A DNA stretch of 64,000 nucleotides from Dichetophora obliterata (GCA_963920525.1 OY986437.1:97775175-97839174), one strand, 5' to 3'. Shown: positions 32,816 through 45,515, numbered from the stretch's first letter. The notes: generated by a model from the sequence alone, not told the origin. Translations and numbers: made by a program.

Positions 32816-34344
32816 TTTATTATAATATAAGTTAATGATACTATTGATAATAGGGAATAGTTATTAAATCATTTTAACATTTGAGGTAGGCGTCAAAGCA
32901 CATTCTCTGTGTTGGTTTGTGATAAATTTTGCACGCCTGGCTTTTTATCAAGCTGCACAATAACAAGATCTTGTTGAACGTTTGAACAAACTGTATATCG
33001 TTGCGTTGCATGGCATATCTCTTTGTTTTGGCGACAATCGGGTCGTTCACCTCGGTATTGAAAAAATAGGAACAAATATCGGAATGCAATCATTGAGCTT
33101 GCAATCGTTGAATCACGAGTTGCAGCTGTTGCAATGGCTCCAAGCATTCACCATTTTTAACGGTAGGTCACCCACCTCAGGCATTTTCTCCCATTGCATA
33201 GCTGAGAATGCGGAAAAAAGAATTCTGACGGCAATTTGTACTTATGTGTGGGGTCAACAGTAGATTCAACGTCTTATATATCACCAGACCCTTCAGATTC
33301 GCAGATGTTGCTGGCTGCTCATCGCTATGATTACAGTGAACAGAAGCAGCAATGCGAGCTTACTTCTAAGCATTCATTTTCATGATAGATTTTCTTACAA
33401 TGGTCAATCTCAAATGTTACAGCTCCAACAACTTGTCGGGATTATCCTCCTCATCAGTTTATCCATAAAAACCTGCACATATAATTTCCTGCACACAAAG
33501 TTCTTTACGACAATGGATTACGAAAGACCCGCTGGGATTCGATTCGATAAAAATTTCATATAATACATTCTTTGTTGCTTTTATTACTTTTTGACTTGCA
33601 AGAAAATTACCCAGAAAGATTCACTTATTTACAAATTAACTTTAATGGATGCAAACACTGTCTTATGCCCCACCTGGAGCTAAAAAAGGGGATGGGGGAT
33701 GACCGCTTTTATTTTTTCTGAAAACCAATAAAATTTACTATAATACTGTATCAATCAATACATGCAGTGTCACTTATACATCATCATAGAAAAAAATTAG
33801 GGTGAAAAAAGGCAACCTTACTGTTCGAGTAGTCGAACAGCGGCGTAAAATGGGTTAAGCAAACAATTAGTTATCAAATTTTTTTAGGTCTAGATTATTC
33901 TATATCGTTATCAAACGATTTCCAGCATATTTCAGTTATGAGAGAATGAATACTGCTGCCTTTAGCGCAGTTAGTTTATATAGCGTTTTTCAATAGGTAC
34001 ACATCAGGGATGGAATTGGACCTTTTGAGATTGTGCCGAATTTTATGGAAAAATAGTGCCGTTTTGAAGAAAATAGTGCCATCTTTTATTGTGTACAAAA
34101 TTTTATTTTGACATATCGTCGCTCATTGCTCACAACTCAAAATAAGGCATTTTTAAGATTTTCTTTAAGCAATTTTTTCTTTTTTTATATTCGGTTAAAA
34201 ATGTATTTTTAGAAAACTTTTCCCCTGAGCATCAAGATCACATCGGACACCACCATGAAAATTAATAAAAAAATTAAACAACTTTACCATAATGCTGCGC
34301 TTATATTCGTAATTTTTAAAAAAAAAAATTATTGTAGATTTACC
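32816..34344. other. Non-coding DNA with possible coding remains
   Basis: The minus-strand frames at 32874-33147 have a somewhat protein-like composition (FNTEVNDPIVAKTKRYAMQR) but are broken, and I do not recognise the family. The rest is AT-rich. Confidence 0.3.
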
Positions 34345-34491
34345 CTAACCCGAAACACCATGTCGTTGCCATATGGCAACGCAAACACAAACACTTAAAA
34401 TGTGCTTATTTTAGTTTAAACCATTTTATATTTGCGCTAACAGGTCATTCTGAAAATTAAAAAAAAATTTGCTCAGGCTGATTCGGGTTAA
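34345..34491. mobile_element. TTAA MITE, copy 1
   Basis: 147 bp, ends CTAACCCGAAACACC and GCTGATTCGGGTTAA (left TTAA mutated to CTAA). It matches 45516-45663 at about 90% or more, with CGTTGCCATATGG and TTGCGYTAACAGGTCATTCT inside. Confidence 0.85.
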
Positions 34492-36081
34492 TATAAGTAG
34501 TATCTGTCGAATGATACGAATAATTAATTTCCACTACGCAAAGCACTGTGCGCCAGCTCCAATTTCATTGGCAATAACAAAACCGATAATATTCTTCAAC
34601 AATTTTTAGTAAGAAAAAGTAACTCAAACAAATTTATCAGGAAAATGATTTATTACCTTTCTTCCTTGGTTACTAAAATTAAAAATTACTGCAGAAACGA
34701 ACGCTATATTTGGTACGGTTTTGGTTTACGATCGCGAGTAAAAATCCCAACAAAGGGAATAATGTTTTGTGCTCGTAAGACATAACGTTACCATTCTGTT
34801 CCGATCTCTCTTCTGCGCGCTGGTGTTTGATGCCCAAAGGCATTGTTAGGTCGGTCGGCCGTTGATCGCATTTTGGTCTGCGTTGTAAAAACTTTACGAT
34901 ACAAAGGACGACCTCAAACTTTGCAAAACTCAATGCTGCTTTGATAGATCTTGCCTCTGCCATTTTGGTGATGCCAATAAAGGCAGATATTAAAAAAATC
35001 CAACAAAATTACCCTTTATCCCAAATCATGCAGTTTTTAATGGATGCGGATTTAATTTTAATAAATCAATGAAAAATAAATAATTATTGAAATATAATCC
35101 TTAAACGACGTACTTTAAAAAATTAAGATATATTTTTTTTGGTGTATGTTTAATATAATAAGGTGATTCTTGCAAAGTGGCAATATTAAGCAATTAGTTG
35201 TTTTTATCAGGCAGGGTATAAGAACAGTCCTCAAAGTCAATTGTGCATTTGCAGAATATATTTCAGTTGCAATATATTGTCATATGTTGTCAATAAGTTT
35301 TGAAGTTGTAGTTTTCAAAATGATTTTATGAATGAAATTTTGAGAATAAAATATTTGTTACTGTTGTTCAAATTCACAAATTCTTACCTATCATTGACTT
35401 ATAAGAAATTCATTAACTTTCGAAAAACGAAAACAGCTCCTTATTGATAAAAGTTTGCCACCTCGTTTGCCCACCTAAATCAAAGAGCAAATATATCTGG
35501 TTTGTGGAAAGGCTTCTCCATTCAAATTTTAAAATTTATAAGGGTTTTATAAATTTTACCTATACCCTACTATTTATAAGGGTATTTCCCATTTGCATGA
35601 ATCCCCATAATACATGAGTAAAAAATAAGGGTACTCACTATCACAGAGCATTTGGCTGTGCATTTGAGCACGAGAAAAATATTCATGCTTTTCTGCACTT
35701 AACATTAAAAAAATATACATATGTGCACACGCTTCTATTTTCCATAAATGGACAGCGTCAAGAAAAACAAAAACATTTATGAGCACCAAGAAATAGACCA
35801 TTAATGAAATTAATTTACTAGTTTATTGTTTGAAGCAGACTGAGGTTTTTATGGTATGGTTGATATATTTATGGTTTATTGATAATTATAATTATGAGTT
35901 CATCAAGAGTTTCATATTTATTTGTTAGAAATGTGTTACATGATATCTCGGGTGCAGCAATTTTCACTAAATCATCCACTCTTTTTACAATTTTTCTTGG
36001 CATATCTACCTTTAACCCACAAAATAACTCTTTGTTTATGTTTGAATTAGCTGATTTTCCTGCTGTGGGGTCTAGTGTATA
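34492..36081. other. AT-rich non-coding DNA
   Basis: The minus-strand frame 34679-34963 (94 codons) and the others here have no recognised domain. Nothing else is seen. Confidence 0.4.
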
Positions 36082-36302
36082 AGCTGGTCCTATTAATTTT
36101 CCCCCTCAACATTTCTTTTGAACAAACCTACACTCTATCTGCTACCCTTCTAAGCATCCCTACAAAAAAAAATGAAAAATTTTCTATTATAGTTCATATG
36201 AAAAATTCTATTACCATTAAGGGTGGTACAATTTTTTAGCTGGTCCTATTAATTTTCCCTCAAAATTTCTTTTGAATGCACCTACACTATATTTGCCACC
36301 CT
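36082..36302. repeat. Direct duplication, period 156 bp
   Basis: AGCTGGTCCTATTAATTTTC starts at 36082 and 36238 and the copies align for about 65 bp (TTTCTTTTGAAYRMACCTACAC). Confidence 0.7.
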
Positions 36303-36475
36303 TCTGGACAATTAATTGTTCTAACTTTGACCTTAAGCTCAACAAACGATTTTAAACTATCAAACAACTAAAATTTGTATTTAAAATCAAGTATGATTTG
36401 AACTATCAAATATTTAGAATTTGTATTTAAATCATATAAAGTCAACATAATAAATATAGAGGTCATTTAGGAAAA
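36303..36475 (+). repeat. Dispersed repeat, second copy of that at 10340-10745
   Basis: From CAATTAATTGTTCTAAC to GTATTTAAATCATA it follows the reverse complement of about 10340-10480, and its middle also matches 10690-10745 directly. Confidence 0.65.
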
Positions 36476-37811
36476 AACTTAGACCAATCTTTTATTTATA
36501 ATATTATTGTATATTATTATGTATTTATACTATATTATTTATAATATATTAATTTATGCATTAATTTTAATAGGATACATAATTAAAATATATTTATATC
36601 ATATTAAATTCATCATAATCATTATTATATTACTTAAACAGCATACAATTATAAAAAAGTCACACCAAATCTAAAATTCCACGATTATTCCATGAAAATC
36701 TTTGTTACCAGCGAAACACAGGAAATACCCACATATTAAAATTTCTCAAACAAAATGCAACCCAGCATTGGCATGGAATGTCAAACTCACGAGCTTTATA
36801 TTTTTGCGGGATGTGGTCGAAGCAAAGTCTGAGGTCGAATTTATACCTGAGGCCGGATTCTGAAAATCGCCTAGCTAAAGCTAAATCTCTATCGCTAAAA
36901 TGCTAAAAAAATGCTTCATTCAATTCCTTAACGATTTCGCTAAAATGCGATTCTGAGTTTCAAATCGCCTAGCTAAAAATGTTGCTTTTACTACTCGCCA
37001 CAGGAAGAGCTGTTTTAGCGATTCTTATGTCAAAAAATTTATTTGGTTATGGCTGTGTGCCATTTGGAAACTTTTCACTGTTGGTTCTATAGGAAAGAAA
37101 ATGTTGAGTTGAAAAAAATTTGTATCTGTTGTATTCTGTATCTGTTGCCTGTTGCCAAATGAAACATTTAAATTTTATCCAGAAATTTTGACGTCTTCTC
37201 AGCGAATGAACGAGTTTCTTAAGACGCATTTGACTGCCACGTTTTCTACTACTTACTTTTTTTTTTCAAAATGATATTATGAGCTGCAAGGAATGTAACT
37301 ATTTTAAGTAAAATAACTTATAAAACCAAAACTTGTGTGAACATTAAAAATTTGTAAAAAATTACAATAATTTTCAATTAAAAATTTGAATACATTTTTT
37401 TTATTTGATGCAAAACATGTTAATGTCAATTGTGATTTTGGACAAAATTTTAAAAAATTTGGAAAAAAAGTTCTGTAATTTTTTATGTGTCATGTCCAAC
37501 TTGGGCTTGTTCAAGACACTCAATAATTGCAGCAATACTGCAACACTGTTACTCATTGGCAGCTGTATATTCCGTGCACGTGAGAATTTCGTTATAACTT
37601 TTTCTTTATAAATTTAGCATTTGAAAACTTGTTATTAGCATATGGAAAATCAATTAAACAAAGGTTTTTGCGGAGAAGAAACTTGTTTTTGACCAAAATT
37701 ATAAAAAAGAGAACAGTGACGGAAACTACAAAGTTTTTCCATTTTTCGCTGAAAAATTTAATAAATGAATTTAAATTAATATCTGTATATGAATATGACA
37801 AATAATTACCA
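36476..37811. other. AT-rich non-coding DNA
   Basis: AATCGCCTAGCTAAA is repeated at about 36867 and 36963. The minus-strand frame 37047-37229 is basic and aromatic but unrecognised. Confidence 0.4.
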
Positions 37812-38410
37812 TTTATATATATAAAAATTATCTGCTGTGCGTAAGTTTTGCTAAGCCTCGAAAATGGCTCAACCGATTTTAATAATTCTTTTTGCTTTTT
37901 GTTCGCCTTATATCAGGGAAGGTTTAGAAAAAATAAAATGTTGACACACCCCCTTTTACCGCCCACAAATCAATAAGCTTTTTGTATGAACATTTTGTAT
38001 TTTTTATGGGAAATATTCGAATAGCTTTGGAGTTATAAACAGCACAGCCTCGGAATTCGACCACAATTTACACGTTCCGTTTCACTGATGTAATTGTGTG
38101 GATTTTAAAAAGGGGCGTGGCACCTCCTATACAACCCAAATTTGAGATATTGAATAGATATTGAGTTATAGGCCGCACAGCCTCGAAATACAGTATTCGA
38201 ACTCAATTTACACATGCAGTTTTACTGATAACATTGTATGGCGTAGAACAGGGGGCGTAGTACCTACTATAGAACCTAAATTTGAAAAATTCAACAAATT
38301 TTGAGTTATAGGTCGCACAGACATAGAACTCAGTATACGACCACAATTTACAACTGAAGTTTCGCTGGAGACATTTTATTAGCGTTTGGCAACTGGGCTG
38401 CTGCAGCAAC
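37812..38410 (+). mobile_element. Helitron-like fragment, opposite orientation to 52194-56599
   Basis: It starts with TTTATATATATAAAAATTAT after an A, close to the Helitron 5' terminus of this window with TC changed to TT. It then carries the CACCCCCTTTTACCGCCCAC and GGGGCGTGGCACCTCCTATA units of the long Helitron in reverse, and CTGCTGCAGCAACGC near the end, matching that element's 3' region before the CTAG. The terminal CTAG itself is missing. Confidence 0.65.
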
Positions 38411-39066
38411 GCTGTTAAGCAAGACTCGAGGACTCAGTTTTAATATTTCAATATTGTGAAATCATCAAGGTAAGTTCCACAGATTTGTGTTACTGTGAAA
38501 ACAATTCCGTCTCATTTTTATGTGCTTATTACAATGCAAAAGAGAGGACGAGCTAAGAAAGGTCGTCGAAGTAAGTCGAATGCGTGGCGAGATACTTCAC
38601 GTGCAAACCGTCAGTCGCTTATTAATTCGGGTACGGAAAGTGTTTACAGTTATAGTTTGGAATGCCATATTACATATTGACCGTGAAAGTTGTTTCATAA
38701 TATATACTTCTTTCAAATATAGACACGCCGAAACTGAGTAATGAAATGAGACTTGCAGTCATAAAGCCAACTACCAGAAAGCAGAGAACAACGTCTACAG
38801 GGCCAGTTAATTTAATATAAAATAGATTGCAATCAATACCAATTTTGCTTAACTTTCTTCTTCCATTACTGTCGCATATTTATATAAATATTCATGTTGC
38901 TGGGTTCTTGCAAGAACGTTTGACTCTTGCAATGGTTGCAAGATTTTTATATCGAACGTGATGCTTTGATATGTTGCGCAATATTGGTGCAGTTATTGAG
39001 ACTCGAACAAGCCCCTTGTTACATGAAATTTATCTCATCACTTTGTTATATGTTTTGTGAAATTGA
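38411..39066. other. Non-coding DNA with a small basic frame
   Basis: The frame 38534-38680 (MQKRGRAKKGRRSKSNAWRD) is Arg/Lys-rich. It may be the start of a transposon protein but is too short to classify. Confidence 0.3.
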
Positions 39067-39074
39067 TTCTACAT

Positions 39075-42000
39075 TAGGGCGGGTCAATTTGTATGGACGA
39101 ATTTTTTGGAGGTCTGGCTCAGCGAAATTCGTAAAATACATGTAATTTCAAGACTTTTTCTCCACTACAGCATATACAAATTCTGAAAAAAAGCTGTGCG
39201 GACTTTCGTAAATAGATTTTTTTCTCAATTATAATATATAAATGTATGAAATTTGAAAGAAGTGTATAAAATGTGTATAAAAAAGATTATTTGTGCTGTC
39301 ATTTCTAAGGTAAATTTGGGTGCTGAATCTGAATCTGGCATTAAAAATACATTAAATCCAACTATCAATAGAAAAAATCGTGATTTTTTATCAAAATATC
39401 GTGATTTTTGGTCAAAAAATAAAAAAAATGTTGGAAAATTTGGCGCTGAATTCAAATCTCCCATTTAAATTACTCCAATTATCATTTACTATTTAGTACT
39501 ATTTAGTACCAATTCTAGTAATCCAAGTCTCGTTTGCTCTCAGTTTTGGGCCTTTTTTCTCTCGATTCCATCGATGTCGCAATAAAACCACTTTTGTGTT
39601 TTTCAGTAACGTGTTTGGATGCTCTAGTCATCTCTTGGACATTTCGTTCGGTGCTTTGAATGTGGCATGGTATTTCGACGTAAATCATAACCTCATCAGA
39701 ATCATAATAATCTTCAGTCAAATGTTGCAATGGAATGTCTCTTGTGTATGGCGGCTCGTGTAGAATATCATCATCATTCAAATCTATCATGTTGGAAAAG
39801 TGGGTGCAGTCAAAATTGATTTTCGGTTTTTTGTATTCTCTCAATGTTGTCCGATCGAGATCACTTCGGATATGTTTTATTTTGTCGATTGCCATTTGAC
39901 GTATAGGTTTCACATTGTGACAAACCATTGCTAGCAAAACATTTTCAGAGCTAGCAAAGTAGCAATTGGCTGACATTACACTATGAACAACGGAAAGTAA
40001 ATTCGGTGGCAGATAATTCGTCCATTGTATAAATTTGAAGAACAAAACACTTCCGTATGCCATTGAATTGTAATATTTAACGTTGAAGTACATTGGAATG
40101 TACACTTTCATCACGTATGTGGCCAAAATTCGCAAGTTTTTTGACGGTTTGTCCGTAATTATGTACGTACGTAAAATTCGAGCAGCTTTTGTTAACCACC
40201 TAGCATGATGTATTGGTCCCAACTTGATGTTTGCTAGATCAATTGATACTGAGCGAGTTGAAATCGCGTTTGCTAATTTGAGAAGATTTCTTGCATCTGT
40301 TGAGAAAGAACGTTCATCAAAATCTGGTGATGATGGTGGCATATTTTGGAGTGAAATTATCTCAAAATTATTGACAACCTGAAAAGCAGAATTTTTTTTT
40401 AATTCGTTAAATTATATAATTTATTTACTCAAAATAATCGTATTTTACTTGTATCGTATCGCAAATGCCTAAAACCGCTGCTAATCGTCCTGTTGACGTA
40501 GTTGGCCCTTTCGTGAAACTTTTTTCTAGTGTATTGTATAAATGACGAAACGGTAACTCATTGAAATGCAGCAAACATACACTCCAATGTAATGGCCTTT
40601 GTAAATGTTGTTCGAAAAGTCTTATTATACCACTTCTAATTCCAGTGTTAACAGGTTCACCGTCAGAACAGATAGCTACCAAATTATCTAATGACAAGCC
40701 GTTTTTATCAAAAAATTCAATAAGTTTATGCGTTTTTGCTTCTGCAGTTTCTTCTTCCACAATAATATGGCCCAAAAATCTGGAATCTGGCTCTCTTACA
40801 ACAACTATATGCGGTTCTTTAATTTTGCGTGTATGAATTTTATTGTTGATAATTTGTTGATTCGGTAACTAATGTTTCGTCTGTTCTGCCATCGAAAGCA
40901 AATGCCAATAACGTGGAAGTGTCTAATCGTTTTTTCAAGACCTCATTCCTACAACGATTGCGTTCTCTTTGAACTTTATTTTTATCGATAATTAACGTTT
41001 GATCATTTTTATCTTTTACGCTTAAATCTTTCAAAAGTGCAGATGCGAGTGCAGCCGCAGCTCTATTTGATATACCGTATCTATCGCATTCCATAGCAAA
41101 GTTTGATAAGGTTACGTTTTGCATATACGGCCCTCGAACAGCACCTGGAGCTGCCACTCCTTCTTCAAATTCAAAATCCATACTACTTGCACCCATTGAT
41201 AATTCAGGTTGCCAAATCACCTCTGATCTAGTCACTTCTGTAGTTGTTACTGTTGTTAAACTTGGTTGTGGTAGCGTTTGAAGAAATTCAGTAATAGTGA
41301 CATTTCTATCTGTCATCTGGTCCACAAAAAATGTTTTCATCAATAGTGGTAGTGGTGTATTTTGACATCTGCAATCCGTTGTTAATAAATTGCAATTACA
41401 TGTTGAAACCCAAAACAAATTTCCTAGCAAACCACGAAAATCAACAAGAACATCGGGTGATTTGGATTTGTTTTTTGAGCCATGAATCGGTCTAATTTGT
41501 TGCAAATGGATTTTCTCTGAATAATTGGCGTTGGAAGATTATTCCAAATTTCAACAATTTTATCCGCCACATGACGAGTAATTGATTGGAATGAAATGTG
41601 TGGGTTGTCTTCGAAATAGTGCTCTTGCATGAAAAAATAATGTAACAAAATATCGCCATACGTCGGTAGACGTTCAACGTTCAATTCTTTCGCTTCACCA
41701 AATAAAATTTATCATGCTGCAATATTGAAGTTATTTTACGGTCCAGCTCGGGTTGTGATGATGACGGTGAGGTTTCCATGATATAGCTTGTATTCTGAAA
41801 TGTAATATTAAAAATAAAATATTAAAAATAAAATATAAGGAATTTAAATTTCAAAGATTTTTATCAAAGATATTTTGATAAAAAATCACGATTTTTTCTA
41901 TTGATAGTTGGATTTAATGTATTTTTAATGCCAGATTCAGATTCAGCGCCCAAATTTACCTTAGAAATGACAGCACAAATAATCTTTTTTATACACATTT

Positions 42001-42182
42001 TATACACTTCTTTCAAATTTCATACATTCATATTTTATAATTGAGAAAAAAATCTATTTACGAAAGTCCGCACAGCTTTTTTTCAGAATTTGTATATGCT
42101 GTAGTGGAGAAAAAGTCTTGAAATTACATGTATTTTACGAATTTCGCTGAGCCAGACCACCAAAAAAATTTGACCCGCCCTA
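39075..42182 (-). mobile_element. Coding copy of a divergent hAT-like transposon with about 320-bp TIRs
   Basis: A 3,108-bp element with a perfect 8-bp duplication TTCTACAT (39067-39074, 42183-42190). The inverted repeats, 39075-39400 and 41869-42182, start TAGGGCGGGTC and are almost identical. Both duplications in the family (TTCTACAT, GTATACAT) obey the hAT consensus nTnnnnAn. The transposase is on the minus strand. Inverted repeats this long are unusual for hAT, and the protein lacks the usual hAT C-terminal block. Related copies: 13958-14858 and 20833-21141. Confidence 0.9.
39515..41684 (-). pseudogene. hAT-like transposase, broken
   Basis: Four frame pieces run from 41684 to 39515 and together give about 700 residues. 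Order: an N-terminal helical piece (TYGDILLHYFFMQ, HVADKIVEIWNNLP); a CxC...CxC zinc-like site (STCNCNLLTTDCRCQ); AFAFDGRTDETL near 40893, resembling the first hAT Asp; CSDGEPVNTG near 40664, resembling the second; VCLLHFNELPFRHL near 40577, the C-x2-H of hAT transposases; then a long C-terminal part (ARWLTKAARILRTY, VKPIRQMAIDKI, INFDCTHFSNMIDLND). Lesions: a frameshift at an A-run near 41480, another near 40860, and a 50-nt GT-AG intron (40379-40428) whose phase is off by one. I recognise the family as a transposon protein seen in many arthropods but know no superfamily name; hAT kinship is inferred. Confidence 0.75.
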
Positions 42183-42190
42183 TTCTACAT

Positions 42191-42899
42191 GCTTCATAAT
42201 CACTGCTGTTGAGATTCTACGAGATACCATAAAAACTACAATGAATTACCATAACAGGGGAAAAAACCGTCTCACTGCTTTAATCAAACCTTAACTCCTC
42301 GTTAATTGTATGCTGCTTATGCAGTATTTTATGATATCCTTTAACTTTTACAAACAACTTTAACAAGATCTTATGCAATTTTTAAATGCGTAGACAACAG
42401 CATCAGAGGCGGTCGTTGACGCAGTCAAAGCAAATCCTAGTCCGTGGCGCCAAAAGATACGAAGCGCCATAATTTAATTTTTTTTTTTACTATTTCTTAA
42501 CTTTTTTTCTTACACAAAGTATTCTTTCATATCTCAAAAACATTGTGTTTTTTGGTTAAATCTGACAAATTATTTTTTTTTTATTACAAAAGGCGCCCTT
42601 AGCAGAACTTTCTTGAATTTGGTGCAATAATGAGTGCAAAAACATGTTTTCTGTAGCGCAAAACACAAAAAAAAAGCACGCTGAAATATAAAGATATAGC
42701 TAGTAAGTCTTTTCAAAACGATCTTTCCATCCATTTAAAATTTTTTCGCGAAATGGTGGATGCACACATTTTCATTCACAAAAAAATTGATAACTGGAAC
42801 AATTTGAGAGTACACGCCATAATAACATACTACAAATTTGCGCTCAGGTCCATTATTTTAAATTTTTCACATTTTTAAAAGTGCTGGTTTTACAAAAAC
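42191..42899. other. AT-rich non-coding DNA
   Basis: No recognisable feature. Confidence 0.4.
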
Positions 42900-43172
42900 C
42901 AGGGGTCGAATTGTCTGTTACGTGCACGAAACGGCAATCGTATAAATAAAAACTACGTGACTCAGTTTACGAACGAACGAATTGGGATTGTTTCATAAGA
43001 TGGGTTACTGAACATAATTTATGTGTCTATGCTAAGGTCGGCAAATGAATGTAATAGATTTTAATTTCAAAATTCTATTTTAAATGTAATTAAATGACAG
43101 AAAACTGAATTTTAATAATTAACCAAAAAATTAACAAACGAACAAGCAAACCAAATTTAATAAATCAAAGCA

Positions 43173-43607
43173 ATGGACCCGATGTTATTATTTTATTTGT
43201 CAAGCTCAGAAGACTCAGAAGACTCCGAGGAAGATGAAAAAATAAGGAGGGGATTTTTAAGAGATGGCAGCAATCCAATAGAATTGTCGAGAAAAGTGTA
43301 AGAATGCAAATTATCTTCTTAATAAAAAGTGGATTAAAGTATTTTAAATTGCAGGTTTATAAAACGATTTCTGCTTAGCAAGGAAGCATTCCGCTATGTT
43401 CTAACTACCCTTAGCTTCCAAGCGCATTTGTCAACTGCAGTGCCTGCAGTCCTGCAACTAGCTACCACACTTTCACTATTAGGAAGTGGAGGATTTCAGC
43501 ACACTGTTGGTAATGACTATTTGATTGGAATTTGCCAAACAATAGTTTCAAAGTTAACTTATAATGTGCTAGAAGAAATGGAGCAAAAGTTGTACCCAAT
43601 TTTATAA
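43173..43607 (+). pseudogene. HARBI1-like transposase, truncated
   Basis: Exon 1 43173-43297, intron 43298-43354 (GTAAGA...TTGCAG), exon 2 from 43355; the split Val codon joins in frame. After an acidic Ser/Glu N-terminus the protein reads KRFLLSKEAFRYVLTTL, VPAVLQLATTLSLLGSGGFQ and TVGNDYLIGICQTIVSKLTY, the helical N-terminal region of HARBI1-type transposases. The frame stops at 43605-43607. One nucleotide off, NFIKFDPQNSTLCKEMF continues the family alignment to about 43680, so a 1-nt lesion ends it. The catalytic DDE part is absent, presumably lost where the foldback inserted. Confidence 0.82.
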
Positions 43608-43769
43608 AGTTTGATCCACAAAATTCGACGCTGTGTAAGGAAATGTTTATGGAAAAATATAAAATCCCAAGAAGTATATAGTATATTGTTGCCAAAATAA
43701 TGTTAAAAATTTTGAATTTTAAGTTGTTGGATGCATCGACGGGACTCATAATAGTTTACAGAAACGCAA

Positions 43770-44210
43770 AATTATTTTTAAAGATTTATAGCTCAGAATT
43801 AAAAGTTACTAAAGATATACACTCATTTCAATGTTTAAAACTCTTAAGCCATTAGGAGTTTCATTTTGTTTTCTTCAGTAAAGTTGTTCCTTTTATTGCA
43901 GCCAACATTTGCTGAACATAGCATAGGTACAGCATAGGTACAGCATTGCATGCAATTATTTGGAAGCGTTTAAGGCGGGCCAGAAATATGTGGCTTTTCA
44001 AAGTTTCAGCACTATTTTATAAAAATAGATGTTTTCCATATCTTTTGTTCAGCGAAGTTATTGGCCAGAATAAAAGGAACAACTTTTCTGAAGAAACGAA
44101 AGTTAATAACCTAATGTTTCAAGAGTTATCAACATGAAAATGAGTGTATATCTGGAGTAATTTTTGAATCTAAGCTATAAATCTTTAAAAAAGAATTATG
44201 TTCTAAAGTC
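43770..44210. repeat. Foldback inserted in the Harbinger element
   Basis: Arms at about 43775-43900 and 44060-44205 pair imperfectly (GATTTATAGCTYAGA, AAGTTGTTCCTTTTAT and their complements). Confidence 0.7.
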
Positions 44211-44399
44211 TTGGGTAATAAGTGAAAACAAATGTCATCACAAGCTTCTTCATACCAAAATGAAGTAAAAAAATGTTGAATTTATTAAACACAGATTTTT
44301 GTGCCGCACAGTGTTATTTAATGCTTATTATTTTAAGCAGTGTTATTTTATTATTTTTTAAGTTGTTCTAATTTTTGAGTTTCAAAATTTGTAATTGAA

Positions 44400-45050
44400 T
44401 TTCGGTTTGAGCCATTATTCGTTCAGGTTTCTCCTCTTTTATTTGAAGAAGTCTCTCTTGAGTTTCGAGCAACCTATCAAGTTTGCAGTCGATTTTTTTT
44501 ATATTTTCTTGATTCCCTTAAATTTTCTTGAAGAACCGACAATTTCAGGTCCTGACTTGACGCTTTTCTTTTTTTACATTTCGGTGAACTCGCATTTTCT
44601 TTGGCACCTTCAAAATTTGCATCAGCCAGAACTTCAGTTGACTCCTCTACTAGGTACAAATCAACAAACTCGATGAAAGGCGTTGAAGTTCTTTCACATA
44701 GCTCAGGATTGCCAAACTTTTTAACTTGAAGTCCTTCCACGGCTACTTCCAGTCCACTCGCTTCAACAATCTGTTTCTCAGCATGTGTTCAAAGCTTCCC
44801 ATCGTAGGGTCCACCTCCAGTTCTTTACTTTGATAGCTTATTGAAAGAGAGAGAGTTTCTTTTTAGCTTGGTACTTCTGGTCGGCGAAAACCTGAAGTTT
44901 AACTGTATCTGTATTTTTTATCCAATACAAAATAAAAATGTTAATACCTTTTTCCACATTTTTGCTTCTTTAATTGGTCGACCTACTGCATTGAGTTCTT
45001 CATATACTCACCCATTAAATTTTTTTGATGGAAATTTAATTTGTTAGTAT
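44400..45050 (-). pseudogene. Harbinger Myb/SANT-like protein, broken
   Basis: Minus strand, two exon pieces. The upstream piece has YEELNAVGRPIKEAKMWKK, then a short GT-AG intron (about 44899-44938) and QVFADQKYQAKKKLSL, matching the trihelix/Myb-like DNA-binding domain encoded by Harbinger elements. The second piece (frame 44477-44740) is acidic, with KKRKASSQDLKLSVLQENL. After a frameshift it continues as LDRLLETQERLLQIKEEKPE, a coiled coil typical of the C-terminus of this protein. In the family the protein helps bring the nuclease to the DNA ends. Confidence 0.65.
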
Positions 45051-45515
45051 TTGTCCTATATATGAAAGCGTTTTTAATTAAATATTTTAAAATAAAACAA
45101 ACATTTTCAAAGTTTTACTTACATTTTACATTTTTTCTTCTAGCTGACGTTTCGTAGCAAGAAATACGTTTGTTGCTCGTTAACGTATAAAAAAGTGCCG
45201 AGTTACGCGAAGTCTGCTACGATCACGTATGCTATTGTACCAAATATACATTTTTAAGTAACGAGTTATACGTTAATAGAACAGACAATTCGACCCCAGT
45301 TTCGTAATGAAATACATTTTTTCATCATTATTTTGGAATAGAAAACATTTGAAATAAATATTTCTAATGAGATAATTTGTTTATGCGTTTGTGTAGTTTT
45401 TCAAAACGTTTTCTTGTTTCAGTTTTAAATTAATAGAAAATGAACAAACACTTTTTTCTTTATGCTGTTACTTTTTTTTATGCAACAAACCATTACTTTG
45501 GGTTCCTCAATTTTT

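Larger units (their letters stand above)
42903..45296. mobile_element. PIF/Harbinger element with 3-bp CAG duplication
   Basis: 2,394 bp. Perfect 17-bp inverted ends GGGTCGAATTGTCTGTT, flanked by CAG at 42900-42902 and 45297-45299. It encodes the two proteins typical of the superfamily, convergently: a HARBI1-like nuclease (plus, from 43173) and a Myb/SANT-like protein (minus, 45050-44400). A separate foldback of about 400 bp (about 43770-44210) sits between the genes and probably removed part of the nuclease. Harbinger duplications are 3 bp, usually TWA; CAG is less common. Confidence 0.88.
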
